Notes: a model not told the origin generated them from the letters alone. A DNA stretch of 64,000 nt from JADJPL01 sp040382095 (GCA_040382095.1 JBEIGB010000003.1:35833-99832), one strand, 5' to 3'. Shown: positions 8,063 to 17,988, counted from the first letter of the stretch. Program-made: numbers and translations.

Positions 8063-11000
8063 ATGCAGTTGAAAATAATTTCGGCCGGTGCCGGAAGTGG
8101 TAAGACTTACCGCCTGACCCAGGAAATGGTCGCTTTGCTGAAAAAGGATGTCAGGCCCGGCGGGATTATCGCTACGACCTTTACAAAAAAAGCGGCGGCG
8201 GAACTCCAGGAAAGGGTCAGGGTGCAGTTGCTGAAAGAGGGAATGTCCGATGCTGCCGAGGCAATCGGCAGTGCAATGATCGGGACGGTCCATAGCCTGG
8301 GGGTAAAACTACTTCAGCGTTTTGCGTACGAAGCCGGTGTTTCACCCGAAGTGGCCATAATTGCCGAGGAGGATCATCAAATGCTTTTCAATCTTTCCCT
8401 GGCTACCGTCCTTACGGAGGAGCATGTACAAAAAATGGAGGCTTTCCGGGAAATATTCTCGCTGGACGGCTCCGAGGATTTTGACTGGCGCAAAGAGGTC
8501 AGGCTCCTTACAGAAATCGCCAGGGCAAATGGATTTGATGCAGCAGCACTATTGGAGAGCGCAAAGCGTTCGTTTGCTTCTTTTCGGGAATTGCTGGACG
8601 AACCCGATACAGCCGTGGCAAATACGGCAAAAGAAGCGTTGCCGTTATTGCTGGCCGATACAATCGGGCGGTTACTTGAGAACGGAGATACAACGAAGAC
8701 GACCTCAGATGTAATACAAAAGCTGAAAATGATGCTCCGGGAGCTCGAACTGCGCGGCCGTTTACCCTGGAAGTATTATGCCGAATTAGAGAAACTGGAG
8801 CCCGCAAAAAAGAGTAAGGAAGAGATGGCGGAGTTGCGCGCGCTCACCAGAGCCCACCTTTGCTTCCCGGAGTTACATGCGGATATACAAGGGTTTACAG
8901 ACGAATTGTTCGGCCTGGTGGCCGCGGCCATGCGGGAATACGCCGCATATAAGCAGCGGCGTGGCTTAATTGATTATACGGATATGGAAGTCCTGGTGGA
9001 CCAATTACTCGACCGGCCGGATGTCCGTGCAGTCCTGCTGGAAGAACTCGACCTGCTCATGGTGGACGAATTCCAGGATACCAGTCCAATCCAGCTCGAA
9101 ATATTCCTCAAGCTTTCCCGCTTATCCCGATACTCCGTTTGGGTCGGTGACCCCAAGCAATCTATTTATGGCTTCAGGGGCGCTGCACCCGAGCTGATGC
9201 AGGCGATTATTGCCCACACCGGGGGTATCCGCAAAGAAGATATCCAATCGGATTCCTGGCGCTCCCGGGAAGACCTCGTGGCGGCTACTAATGCGGTCTT
9301 TTGTAAAGCTTTTCCCGATATGGAACCCGATCAGGTGGCTTTGAACCCTAAAAGGCTTAAAACAAATGACCCTGCAGGTATGGGCCCGGCCTTGAATTTA
9401 TGGAAATTCGACCTCGACCCGGAAGAAGCGAAAAAACGCGCACAGGCTCCGGGAAAGCCATGGATGGAAAACGGTATCGCATTTGCACTTCGGGATTTCC
9501 TGGGCAGTGGGGTATATGTCGTTCCCAAAGGCGAGCCCGTTCCGCGGTCAGTGCGCCCAGGTGATGTCGCGGTTCTTTGCCGCACAAACAAAGAATGCAC
9601 ATTATTGGCCGAAGCCTTAAATACTGCCGGCCTGAAAGTTGCGATTTCCCGTACCGGACTAATGCAAACGGCAGAGGCCCGGCTAATCCTTGCCTGCCTG
9701 AAATATCTGCTCCACGTTCAGGATACGCTTTCCGTAGCGGAAATCCTCCTGCTCGCCGAAAACCTCCCGGTGGAAGAAATGATCGAGGATCGTCTTGCCT
9801 ATCTGGAAAAGCAGGACACCGGAAGTTCGCCGAGGGAACGCTGGGGGGGGCATTATCCTATGATCCGGATGCTACAAGGCCTCAGGCCCCGGGTGGCGGA
9901 GCTCTCCTGTGCCGAAACCCTGGATCTCCTGCTCGGCGAGCTTGACCTGCGCCGGATTATCGCGGGCTGGGGCAATGTTTCCCAACGCCTGGACAATGTG
10001 GAAGTATTCAGAAAGCTGGCAGCACAATATGAAGATTCCCGCAACCGCCTGCAGGCCGCTTCCGCACTGGGTGGGTTCCTGCTTTGGCTCAACCGGCTGG
10101 AAGCCGAAAAAAAAGACTTTCAAAGTGCCGGTGAAAGCCAGGATGCGGTGAATGTGCTTACTTACCACAGCAGTAAAGGCCTCGAGTGGCCAGTGGTAAT
10201 CTGCCACAACCTCGATGCCTCCCTTCGGGCAGAGGTCTGGGGCGCCGATATACGCTCCGATCATCCGACAGTGGACCTGGACAACCTCCTGGGTAATCGT
10301 TACCTTTATTACTGGGTGAACCCATACGGCAAGCAGAGTCAGAAAACAACACTGGCTGGTCGGATTGCCGCTCATCCCGTGCAGGCACTCAGAAAAATGC
10401 GCGCATTGGCCGAGGAACGGCGTCTTTTATATGTCGGGCTGACGCGGGCAAGAGATTATCTTGTCTTCCCCGTTGGCCATCAGCCTACAAGCTGGCTCAA
10501 CCGGACCTGGCATGAGGGGCAGGGGGATTTTCCAACCTTCGACCCCCAATCGCCAGAATCTCCCTGGGTCTGGGATGGGAAAACCTCGCCGCTTGCGGTA
10601 AAGACGTGGTTTTTTGGGCGGACATTCCTGCCCTGCACCGTCGAAGAACAGGAAATCCTGTTTCTTGCCCCACCTGCTGGCAAAAAAACGTTTCCGCCGC
10701 TGTTTATCCAGCCACTACAAGAGAGATGGGATGTAAAACCGCATACCGATGGCCCTTTTATTTATAGTCATCTGCCCCTCCCGGGCCTGCCAGATGACCT
10801 TTTGGGTGAAGCGGTCATCGCTTATTTACAGGCCCTTCACCCCGATTATCCGCAGACCGTACAACTGGAAATCGCAGGCTGCCTGATCACTGACTTTGGC
10901 CTGCAGGACACCCTTCAGCCTGATCAGCTTCAGGCGCTTGGTACAGCGTGGCTGAATTGCCTTCAAGCCCGTTTCCCCGCTACAGATACATGCAGACAAT

Positions 11001-11278
11001 ATGTCCTGAGGCATCGCGAAAACGGGCGTATTTTTGAAACGGAAATTGACTTGCTGCTCTATTTACCTCAGGGCAGGGCTGCCATCGTCCAACATGCCGC
11101 TTTTTCAGGCGAACTACAGGCACTACCGGTAAAAGTAGTAGAATATTTTGGGTCCTGGGCCGGCTTATGCCGGCGATCTATTCAAAAAACAGAGGGCTTG
11201 GATGGAGTCCGGATATTTATACATTGTGTGGTACAAAAAGCCCTGGTCGAATTGGTCTGGGCGGATCCAGTGCCGTGA
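8063..11278 (+). CDS. UvrD/AddA-type DNA helicase with degenerate C-terminal nuclease domain
   Basis: A 1071-aa superfamily 1A helicase resembling AddA/RecB. Motif I AGAGSGKT starts at residue 8. The N-terminus also has TTFTKKAA (Ia). Motif II VDEFQDTSPIQ lies near 333, motif III VGDPKQSIYGFRGA near 360, motif V YHSSKGLEWPVVI near 700 and motif VI YVGLTRARDY near 790. The last 150 residues look like the RecB-type nuclease domain, but where GxIDLL...DYKT is expected the sequence has EIDLLLYLPQGRAAIVQHAA. The Asp survives while the Asp/Glu-x-Lys part is lost, so nuclease activity is doubtful. An AddB partner is not adjacent. Confidence 0.88.
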   Translation: MQLKIISAGAGSGKTYRLTQEMVALLKKDVRPGGIIATTFTKKAAAELQERVRVQLLKEGMSDAAEAIGSAMIGTVHSLGVKLLQRFAYEAGVSPEVAIIAEEDHQMLFNLSLATVLTEEHVQKMEAFREIFSLDGSEDFDWRKEVRLLTEIARANGFDAAALLESAKRSFASFRELLDEPDTAVANTAKEALPLLLADTIGRLLENGDTTKTTSDVIQKLKMMLRELELRGRLPWKYYAELEKLEPAKKSKEEMAELRALTRAHLCFPELHADIQGFTDELFGLVAAAMREYAAYKQRRGLIDYTDMEVLVDQLLDRPDVRAVLLEELDLLMVDEFQDTSPIQLEIFLKLSRLSRYSVWVGDPKQSIYGFRGAAPELMQAIIAHTGGIRKEDIQSDSWRSREDLVAATNAVFCKAFPDMEPDQVALNPKRLKTNDPAGMGPALNLWKFDLDPEEAKKRAQAPGKPWMENGIAFALRDFLGSGVYVVPKGEPVPRSVRPGDVAVLCRTNKECTLLAEALNTAGLKVAISRTGLMQTAEARLILACLKYLLHVQDTLSVAEILLLAENLPVEEMIEDRLAYLEKQDTGSSPRERWGGHYPMIRMLQGLRPRVAELSCAETLDLLLGELDLRRIIAGWGNVSQRLDNVEVFRKLAAQYEDSRNRLQAASALGGFLLWLNRLEAEKKDFQSAGESQDAVNVLTYHSSKGLEWPVVICHNLDASLRAEVWGADIRSDHPTVDLDNLLGNRYLYYWVNPYGKQSQKTTLAGRIAAHPVQALRKMRALAEERRLLYVGLTRARDYLVFPVGHQPTSWLNRTWHEGQGDFPTFDPQSPESPWVWDGKTSPLAVKTWFFGRTFLPCTVEEQEILFLAPPAGKKTFPPLFIQPLQERWDVKPHTDGPFIYSHLPLPGLPDDLLGEAVIAYLQALHPDYPQTVQLEIAGCLITDFGLQDTLQPDQLQALGTAWLNCLQARFPATDTCRQYVLRHRENGRIFETEIDLLLYLPQGRAAIVQHAAFSGELQALPVKVVEYFGSWAGLCRRSIQKTEGLDGVRIFIHCVVQKALVELVWADPVP

Positions 11279-11478
11279 TGAATTCTTTTTGCACTCCCGG
11301 AAGATTGGACTTTTGCATAAAGTTTAATGCCCTGACTGTTGACTTTATCCCTTATATTTTGTACATTTAGAAGCTGGAAAAACTGATGACGGCAAAGCGG
11401 TCTAATAAAACCCGGCGTAAGCGGTCAAAGAATATTTGAGGTCGTGCCATACGAATTTTTTGAGGAGGCGGTCCGATG

Positions 11479-11523
11479 AGTATTCTGCCGCTGAAGGCGG
11501 CAAAATACTTTTCACACAACCCC
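11479..11523. repeat. Dispersed palindromic repeat, copy 1 (short form)
   Basis: AGTATT-c-TGCCGC, a short loop, then GCGGCA-a-AATACT forms a near-perfect palindrome at 11479-11509. It is followed by TTTCACACAACCCC, the reverse complement of the GGGGTTGTGTAAAA end seen in other copies. It lies 200 bp after the helicase gene. Confidence 0.7.
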
Positions 11524-11763
11524 ATACCTTATGCGACGGCCTGTTTTCACTCCTATTCTCTCCCGAAGGATTATTTTTTTGTTAAAAACCGCATAGCAGG
11601 TCAAAAAAAATAATTTCGCAAAGTCTGTACTTTTCACACGATTTTTTTCCCGTACATCCGAATACTTGTTTTTTTATCTGCCACAGGTGGAAAGCAGCAT
11701 TTTTTGCTTCGTTATGCTTTGTCTGCGCAGCGAAAAAATAAGGCTTAATTATTGATAATCAAT

Positions 11764-11793
11764 TTTGTGGAATTTTTTTTTGATCTATATTTG
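11764..11793 (+). promoter_or_regulatory. Bacteroidota sigma-A type promoter
   Basis: TTTG at 11764-11767, an 18-nt spacer and TATATTTG at 11786-11793 match the TTTG-N19/21-TAnnTTTG consensus, with the spacer one base short. Transcription would start near 11800, leaving a leader of about 60 nt before the CBM48-HhH gene. Confidence 0.6.
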
Positions 11794-11858
11794 CAACATA
11801 GTGTAAAAAATACACGAACCTAATTTAGATTATTGTTCAACTGTTAAATCATTTAGAC

Positions 11859-12506
11859 ATGCTGAAAAAACAATTTTTGAAGAACAAACCGGTATGCAAG
11901 GTGACGTTCAGCCTTCCGGCAGAGGCCGTAACGGCTGGGAGTGACGTACGTGTTGTCGGGGATTTCAACGATTGGAACTGGGAGCAGGGCTTGGCGATGC
12001 AATTGAAGAAAAGCGAATACACTGCGGTAGCAGAGCTTGCCACCGGACGCGCTTACGAATTCCGTTACCTGGTGAACAATATGGATTGGGAGAATGACTG
12101 GCAGGCGGACGGCTATGCGCCCTCACCTTACTTTGGTGCGGACAATTCCGTTCTTCTGCTCCTGGAACACGAGAATGCTGCTGCATCCGTTGCAGAGGTT
12201 AAGCCCGCTGCCGCTCCTGTTGCGAAAAAAGCTGCTACATCGGCTGCCAGGCCAGCAAAGGACGACCTGAAAAAGATCGAAGGGATCGGCCCCAAGATTG
12301 AAGCGCTACTGGGAGAAGCCGGTATTATCAGCTTTTCGGACCTTGCCAAAGCAGATGTGAAAACCCTTAAAGTGGTTTTGGAAAAAGCGGGTAGCCGTTA
12401 TAAAATGCACGATCCTGGCTCATGGCCCCAGCAGGCTAAGCTTGCGCTTGCCGGCAACTGGGAGGCCCTGGCAACACTCCAGGCGGAGTTGAAAGGTGGG
12501 AAGTAA
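11859..12506 (+). CDS. CBM48 (isoamylase-N-like) and helix-hairpin-helix fusion protein
   Basis: A 215-aa two-domain protein. Residues 8-105 form an early-set/CBM48 glycogen-binding fold (VCKVTFSLPAEAV, VRVVGDFNDWNWEQG, YEFRYLVNN, NWENDW). An Ala/Pro-rich linker (about 108-140) joins it to a C-terminal helix-hairpin-helix module (DDLKKIEGIGPKIEALLGEA). The module ends AGSRYKMHDPGSWPQQAKLA, the same kind of tail found fused to ribosomal protein L21 in many Bacteroidota. The gene stands just upstream of glgB, so a role in glycogen structure or granule association is likely, but the HhH part suggests contact with nucleic acid or ribosome. It has its own promoter and a terminator after it. Confidence 0.75.
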   Translation: MLKKQFLKNKPVCKVTFSLPAEAVTAGSDVRVVGDFNDWNWEQGLAMQLKKSEYTAVAELATGRAYEFRYLVNNMDWENDWQADGYAPSPYFGADNSVLLLLEHENAAASVAEVKPAAAPVAKKAATSAARPAKDDLKKIEGIGPKIEALLGEAGIISFSDLAKADVKTLKVVLEKAGSRYKMHDPGSWPQQAKLALAGNWEALATLQAELKGGK

Positions 12507-12610
12507 AATACCAAAGAAAGCCGTCTGAAATGTGGCCGTCCCCAGGAAATCTTCCAACGGATGGGGCAGAGCTGCATGTACAAACCTCCAAAGCCGCAGT
12601 TATATGTAAT

Positions 12611-12645
12611 AAATCCTGTCTGAGTGACAGGATTTATTATTTTTA
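12611..12645 (+). terminator. Rho-independent terminator or attenuator before glgB
   Basis: A perfect 10-bp stem (12611-12620 with 12626-12635) with a 5-nt loop is followed by ATTATTTTTA. It ends about 25 nt before the glgB start, so it ends the CBM48-HhH transcript or attenuates read-through into glgB. Confidence 0.7.
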
Positions 12646-12668
12646 CGGGCACCATTACAGCAAATCTT

Positions 12669-14576
12669 ATGCGCACAGTAATTCCATATAGTCTTTTTTC
12701 TGAATACGACATTTATTTGTTCAAGCAGGGCAAGCACTTTCGTATCTATGAAAAAATGGGTAGCCATGTCACGACGGTCGAAGGGCAATCAGGCGTTTAC
12801 TTTTCTGTTTGGGCGCCTAATGCACAAAGTGTTTCGGTAGTCGGTAATTTCAATAACTGGAATTCGGGTGCCCACTCCTTATTTATCCGGCTGGACGAAT
12901 CGGGGATATGGGAAGGCTTCATCCCTGGATTAGATAAAGGGGCTTTATATAAATATAGTATCAAGACGGCACGTGGCCAGGTATTTGAGAAAGGCGATCC
13001 CTACGCATTATTATGGGAGATACCGCCCCGGACGGCCTCGGTCGTATGGGATCTTGGCTATCATTGGAACGATCATGAATGGATGGAGCAAAGGAAGACC
13101 ACTTCGGCCAGCACCCGTCCTTATGCTGTTTATGAAGTCCATCTGCCTTCCTGGCGAAAAAAGCCGGGTACGACGTATTCGCTCAATTATCGGGAGCTTG
13201 CCGGGGAGCTGGTTCCCTATATCAAAGACCTGGGCTTCACGCATGTGGAATTCCTTCCGGTGATGGAACATCCTTACTACCCTTCCTGGGGGTACCAGGT
13301 CACGGGTTATTTTGCTTGCACCAGCCGTCTGGGCACACCCCAGGATTTTATGTACCTGGTAGATGCCTTTCATCAGGCAGGGATTGGCGTAATCCTGGAT
13401 TGGGTGCCATCACATTTCCCGACAGATGCTTTTGGCCTGGCTCAGTTCGACGGGACTTTCCTGTATGAGCACGAAGATCCGCGTAAAGGATTTCATCCTG
13501 ACTGGAAGAGTGCTATTTTTAATTATGGGAGGAATGAAGTGCGCAATTTCTTGATTTCCAATGCAATTTTCTGGCTGGAGCGCTTTCATGCCGATGGTTT
13601 GCGGGTGGATGCAGTGGCGTCTATGTTGTATCTCGATTACTCGCGTGAAGGAGATCAGTGGATACCCAATGAATTCGGCGGGAAAGAGAACCTGGAAGCC
13701 ATTGCCTTCCTTCGGGAATTCAACGAAGTGGCCTACCAGGAAGTCCCGGATTGTATCACGATTGCAGAAGAATCAACAGCCTGGTCGGGGGTTTCGCGGC
13801 CGACATTTACGGGCGGACTGGGTTTCGGGCAAAAATGGATGATGGGTTGGATGCACGATACGTTGAATTATTTCAAGGAAGATCCGGTCCACCGAAAGTA
13901 TCACCATGGCCAGATTACCTTCAGCCTGATTTATGCTTTTACCGAAAATTTTATGCTTCCCCTGTCCCACGATGAAGTAGTCCATGGCAAAGGGAGCCTG
14001 ATCAACAGGATGCCAGGGGACGAGTGGCAGCGTTTTGCAAATCTCCGGTTGTTGTATGGCTATATGTATGCACATCCAGGTACGAAGTTGCTGTTCATGG
14101 GAGGGGAATTTGCTCAGACTTCCGAATGGAACATCGAAACAGGCCTGGTATGGGATCTGACCGCCCTTCGCTATCACGCCGGGGTACAAGACTGGATCCG
14201 CACGCTCAATGATTTTTATACGTCACATCCGGCATTATATGACCTTCAGTTTTCTGGTGAAGGGTTTGAGTGGATAGACCATGGAGATGCAGATCATTCT
14301 ATCATCTCTTTTTTGCGCAAAGGGAAAGACAGCGACAGGCCCTTACTGGTGGTATGTAATTTTACTCCGGTACCCAGGACGGTATTCCGGGTCGGCGTAC
14401 CTGCACCGGGCAAGTGGCGGGAAATCATCAATAGCGACCGTGCCAGCTATGGAGGTGCAGGGCATCATATCAATACGGTCACCGACAGCGAGCCGATCGA
14501 ATGGAACGGCAGAACCGACTCCATCGGTATTCAGGTAGCCCCTCTGGCAGTAATGATTTTTGAGCGTGAAGATTGA
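12669..14576 (+). CDS. glgB: 1,4-alpha-glucan branching enzyme
   Basis: A 635-aa GH13 enzyme that creates alpha-1,6 branches in glycogen. The ATG at 12669 is chosen because the 15 residues upstream overlap the terminator hairpin. A CBM48 domain occupies about residues 30-115 (VYFSVWAPNAQSVSVVGNFN). The GH13 barrel shows EFLPVMEHPYYPSWGYQVTG, the nucleophile Asp in GLRVDAVASML near 312, the acid/base Glu in TIAEESTAW near 362, and LSHDEVVHGKGSL near 433. The C-terminal beta domain ends LAVMIFERED. The length matches short-form bacterial branching enzymes. No other glg genes lie alongside except the CBM48-HhH gene. Confidence 0.95.
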   Translation: MRTVIPYSLFSEYDIYLFKQGKHFRIYEKMGSHVTTVEGQSGVYFSVWAPNAQSVSVVGNFNNWNSGAHSLFIRLDESGIWEGFIPGLDKGALYKYSIKTARGQVFEKGDPYALLWEIPPRTASVVWDLGYHWNDHEWMEQRKTTSASTRPYAVYEVHLPSWRKKPGTTYSLNYRELAGELVPYIKDLGFTHVEFLPVMEHPYYPSWGYQVTGYFACTSRLGTPQDFMYLVDAFHQAGIGVILDWVPSHFPTDAFGLAQFDGTFLYEHEDPRKGFHPDWKSAIFNYGRNEVRNFLISNAIFWLERFHADGLRVDAVASMLYLDYSREGDQWIPNEFGGKENLEAIAFLREFNEVAYQEVPDCITIAEESTAWSGVSRPTFTGGLGFGQKWMMGWMHDTLNYFKEDPVHRKYHHGQITFSLIYAFTENFMLPLSHDEVVHGKGSLINRMPGDEWQRFANLRLLYGYMYAHPGTKLLFMGGEFAQTSEWNIETGLVWDLTALRYHAGVQDWIRTLNDFYTSHPALYDLQFSGEGFEWIDHGDADHSIISFLRKGKDSDRPLLVVCNFTPVPRTVFRVGVPAPGKWREIINSDRASYGGAGHHINTVTDSEPIEWNGRTDSIGIQVAPLAVMIFERED

Positions 14577-14604
14577 AAACGCTCTTACGACGAAGGAAGG
14601 GGGG

Positions 14605-15054
14605 TCAACTTCCGGAAATACCCAGGAAAAATACCAGCCCTTCGAGTTTGTAGCTCGTTTTGCTCTTTGGGATAGATTCCTTGGGGCTGACCTTTTGGCG
14701 GATAAGCCGGTAAACACCCTTATATAGCTCTCCGTTGAACTCGTATTCTCCTTGCTTTCCGCCGATAGAATCCCCGACACAAAAGACCAGGATATAACCA
14801 AACTCCCCGTATATGGGTCGGTCCAGAAATGCGCCTGCCTGGATTGCCTCTTCCATACCCAGAGGACGGATAGGGTCTTTGAACTGGCTTTTTGATCCGC
14901 CGGATCCCGTAGTGAGCGGGCTGTCTTTGCCTCCATAAGTGCCATCTGTCACGATTACCGTAAGCCCTTTGCCGCTGGGTTGTCCTTTGAACTGTCCGAA
15001 AGCGGCCAATGGTCCGAGTGTACATAAGATGACAAAGAATGCAGTTCTTAACAT
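14605..15054 (-). CDS. Small secreted protein of unknown function
   Basis: A 149-aa protein starting at the ATG at 15054 with a clear signal peptide (MLRTAFFVILCTLGPLAAFG-Q). Upstream in-frame codons exist but are not protein-like. The mature part is Gly/Lys-rich then beta-rich (YGEFGYILVFCVGDSIGG, GVYRLIRQKVS) and ends in a hydrophobic GLVFFLGISGS. I do not recognise the family. It is convergent with glgB, with 28 nt between the stops. Confidence 0.6.
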   Translation of the reverse strand: MLRTAFFVILCTLGPLAAFGQFKGQPSGKGLTVIVTDGTYGGKDSPLTTGSGGSKSQFKDPIRPLGMEEAIQAGAFLDRPIYGEFGYILVFCVGDSIGGKQGEYEFNGELYKGVYRLIRQKVSPKESIPKSKTSYKLEGLVFFLGISGS

Positions 15055-15504
15055 ATAACTGGTTTTAAAAAATATTGGTACACAAATATTTACGAGGCGC
15101 ACAGGTAATCGTGCCGAAAGACAATCAGACCTATTGCGAAAGCATCGGCATGGTGAAAAAGGCGATTTTCGGCCCACTACTATATGTCGTCGCAACAATA
15201 CGGTTCCATTTTGCGCTTCATGGCCCACTAAACCTATCATTGTATTTATACAAAACAACATTACTAAAAGTTGCTTTTTCAGGCCATTGGGTAAATATAC
15301 CGTTTCTTCGGAAAATTCCAAAAGTGCATGAGCCGGATAATTTTTTGAAAACTGCCGCATCATTCCATTATGACAATTCCGGTGTTATTCGTCTATATAA
15401 TCTGGTTGTTGGGGCTTTTTTTGGGCATGGTTGAAACAATTCCGGGGGTTTTTCTATTTACAAGGGTTTTAATGTCACTATTTTGTAAAAATTCAGAATA
15501 CCCA
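15055..15504. other. 450-bp divergent intergenic region
   Basis: It separates the small secreted protein gene from the TonB-dependent receptor gene. I see AT-rich stretches suited to two promoters, but no strict TAnnTTTG match and no coding frame worth calling. Confidence 0.4.
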
Positions 15505-17988
15505 ATGATGAAACTGTTTGCTACTGCACTGATTCTTATAACATTCCAGTCGTTGTTTGCCCAGCGGCCTACCACGGGAGGTCCGCCTTCAATGGGCGCG
15601 CCCACCATCACCGGCCGCATCACAGGTCAATTGCTGGATTCCGGGGATAAATCACCTGTAGAATTCGCATCTGTTGTACTGCTGGATGCCCAGACCAAAA
15701 CCCAGAAAGGCGGGGCCGTAACAGATGAAAAAGGTCAATTCAAATTCAACGATGTGCGCCTGGGTAAATATAGCCTCCAAATATCTTTTATCGGTTATCA
15801 ATCGCAAACGATCGCAGATATCGAGCTTACACCGAAAAACCCCGATTTCGATGCCGGTAAAGTGATGTTCGTCGCAGAAGGCATAGACCTCGCTGCGGTC
15901 GAAGTGACCGGCCAGGCAGGCACCTATGAAAATAAAATAGACAAGATCGTCTATAACGCCGAAAAAGACGTGAACACGAGTATTGGTAATGCAACTGATC
16001 TTCTGCAGCGCGTACCGCTCCTTGCTGTGGATGCGGAAGGTAACCTCTCGCTTCGCGGTTCTACGCAGGTGATGATCCTCATCAACGGTCGTCCGTCGGG
16101 GATGTTCGCTGCGAATCCTGCAGATGCCCTGCGCTCCATCCCTGCAGATCAAATCAAAAGCGTCGAAGTGATTACGGCACCGACGGCCAAGTATGATGGC
16201 GAAGGCTCGGCAGGGATCGTCAATATTATTACCAAAAAGAAGTCGGCAGAAGGGTTCACCGGGTCTGTTGGCGGTGCCGTGGGTACACGGAATGCGAATA
16301 CCAATATCAACCTCAACCTGGTACGCGGCCGCTTTGGATTGAATTTCGGGGCTGGGGGGTGGTCTTCTTTCTCCAGGCCTTCAACCGCAGACTTTATCCG
16401 CAAGGACTATATCGGCAGCCAGACGCGCACCCTCGAACAATTCAGTACTGGCGACGGCACGTTTTTTGGCCCGCGTGCCAATCTCGGCCTGACCTACGAT
16501 TTCAATGCCTACAATAGCATCAGCAGCAATTTTTCTATGCGGGCATTTGGCAGAACTTCAGAAAACGATACCGAATCTACCTTTAATGATCCTGTCAACA
16601 AGCTCTATCAAACCTATGACCGCTACGCTAAGGGCAGCTCGATCAACGGTGGGTTTGACTGGACGACCGACTACCGGCGTACCTTCAAAAAACCGGAGCA
16701 GGAGTTCTCCCTGGCCCTGCAAATGAACGGCGATGTGAGCCTTCAGAAAAACGAAATCCTGCAGCAGGGTAGCGATCCTTCCCTGTATCGCAACGAAAAC
16801 AACCGGAACGACGGGATTAATGTCGAAACGACCCTCCAGGCAGACTATGTCCATCCTTTTTCCAAAAAACTCAAACTTGAAACTGGCGCCAAAGCCATCT
16901 ATCGCGTCATCGAGAGCGATTTTCAATATCAGGACTTCAATACCGCGCTGGGTAGGTATATTCTGGATAAAAACCGTTCGGACGTGCTGAATTACGAGCA
17001 AAATGTCTATGCAGGCTATCTGTCGTTCAATATCGCCCTCAGCGAAAAATATGGTATGGTAATCGGAAGCCGGTATGAGCATACGTCTATTTTTGGCGAT
17101 TTCAATACCAACGAAACAGAATTCAACTTCGACTACGACAACTTGCTGCCCAGTGTAATCCTGAGCCGCAAAATGGGGCAGTTTTCCAGCCTCCGTCTTA
17201 GCTACAGCCAGCGCATCCAGCGTCCCAGCCTGCGTTTTATTAACCCCTATATCCCGCTCGACGACCCCCGCAATATTACCGTGGGGAACCCCGAGCTGCT
17301 GCCCGAAACGACCAACGCTTTTGAAATCGGTTACAATACATTCGTGAAAGGCATCGTCCTCAACGTCTCGACCTTCGTCAGGCATACCGGTGACGTAATC
17401 GAAAATTATCTGGAAGTGGATGCGGCAGGGACTTCTATTACAACCTACCAGAATATCGGTACTAACTATACCTATGGCATAGACTTGTTTACCTCCCTGA
17501 ACCTGAAGGACAAACTGAATATCCGCGGCGGGGTCAATGCGGCCAACTATTATACCGAAGCAACGATAAACGGCCAGCGCCTGAGCAATAACGGCCTGCA
17601 ATACCGCGGCAACCTGAACGTCACCTACAGCTTTACGCCAACGTTCAGGGCAGAAGTTTCCGGGTTTTATAATTCGCCCAGATATTCCCTGCAGGGATAC
17701 CGCGCCTCCCACTCCCGCTCGAGCTTCGGCGTGAGGAAAGACTTTGCAAACAAAAAGGCCAGTCTGGGCATAATCATTGACCAGCCTTTCCGCAGGGATC
17801 TGCGCTTCCCCAACCGCCTGGAAGGACCGACCTTCTTTCAGGAAAATAACTTCGCAACGGCACAGCGCTCCTTCGGTATCAGCTTTAACTATCGCTTCGG
17901 CCAGCTCGATTTTAACGGCAACCGTCGCGAACGTAGAAGTAAAATCAATAACTCCGACCTGAAAGAGGGAGGGGATAGCAATTTCTAA
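15505..17988 (+). CDS. TonB-dependent outer-membrane receptor (outer membrane beta-barrel type)
   Basis: An 827-aa outer-membrane receptor. The start at 15505 (or the adjacent ATG at 15508) opens on a signal peptide (MMKLFATALILITFQSLFAQ). A carboxypeptidase-regulatory-like domain follows (ITGRITGQLLDSGDKSPVEF, VVLLDAQT, GKYSLQISFIGY; about 35-110). Next is a plug domain (VSIGN-type DLLQRVPLLAVDAEGNLSLR, VMILINGRPSG, SVEVITAPTAKYDGEGSAGI), and then a large barrel of about 600 residues. No SusD partner follows, so it is not a classic SusCD pair. Similar lone receptors in Bacteroidota serve small peptides, metals or unknown ligands. The C-terminus is charged (NRRERRSKI), not a typical aromatic end. 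Confidence 0.9.
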   Translation: MMKLFATALILITFQSLFAQRPTTGGPPSMGAPTITGRITGQLLDSGDKSPVEFASVVLLDAQTKTQKGGAVTDEKGQFKFNDVRLGKYSLQISFIGYQSQTIADIELTPKNPDFDAGKVMFVAEGIDLAAVEVTGQAGTYENKIDKIVYNAEKDVNTSIGNATDLLQRVPLLAVDAEGNLSLRGSTQVMILINGRPSGMFAANPADALRSIPADQIKSVEVITAPTAKYDGEGSAGIVNIITKKKSAEGFTGSVGGAVGTRNANTNINLNLVRGRFGLNFGAGGWSSFSRPSTADFIRKDYIGSQTRTLEQFSTGDGTFFGPRANLGLTYDFNAYNSISSNFSMRAFGRTSENDTESTFNDPVNKLYQTYDRYAKGSSINGGFDWTTDYRRTFKKPEQEFSLALQMNGDVSLQKNEILQQGSDPSLYRNENNRNDGINVETTLQADYVHPFSKKLKLETGAKAIYRVIESDFQYQDFNTALGRYILDKNRSDVLNYEQNVYAGYLSFNIALSEKYGMVIGSRYEHTSIFGDFNTNETEFNFDYDNLLPSVILSRKMGQFSSLRLSYSQRIQRPSLRFINPYIPLDDPRNITVGNPELLPETTNAFEIGYNTFVKGIVLNVSTFVRHTGDVIENYLEVDAAGTSITTYQNIGTNYTYGIDLFTSLNLKDKLNIRGGVNAANYYTEATINGQRLSNNGLQYRGNLNVTYSFTPTFRAEVSGFYNSPRYSLQGYRASHSRSSFGVRKDFANKKASLGIIIDQPFRRDLRFPNRLEGPTFFQENNFATAQRSFGISFNYRFGQLDFNGNRRERRSKINNSDLKEGGDSNF

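Larger units (their letters stand above)
11279..11858. other. 580-bp AT-rich intergenic region without a gene
   Basis: No plausible coding frame. It holds one copy of the dispersed palindromic repeat (11479-11523), an A/T-rich imperfect inverted repeat around 11569-11616, and near its right end a Bacteroidota-type promoter for the CBM48 protein gene. Confidence 0.6.
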
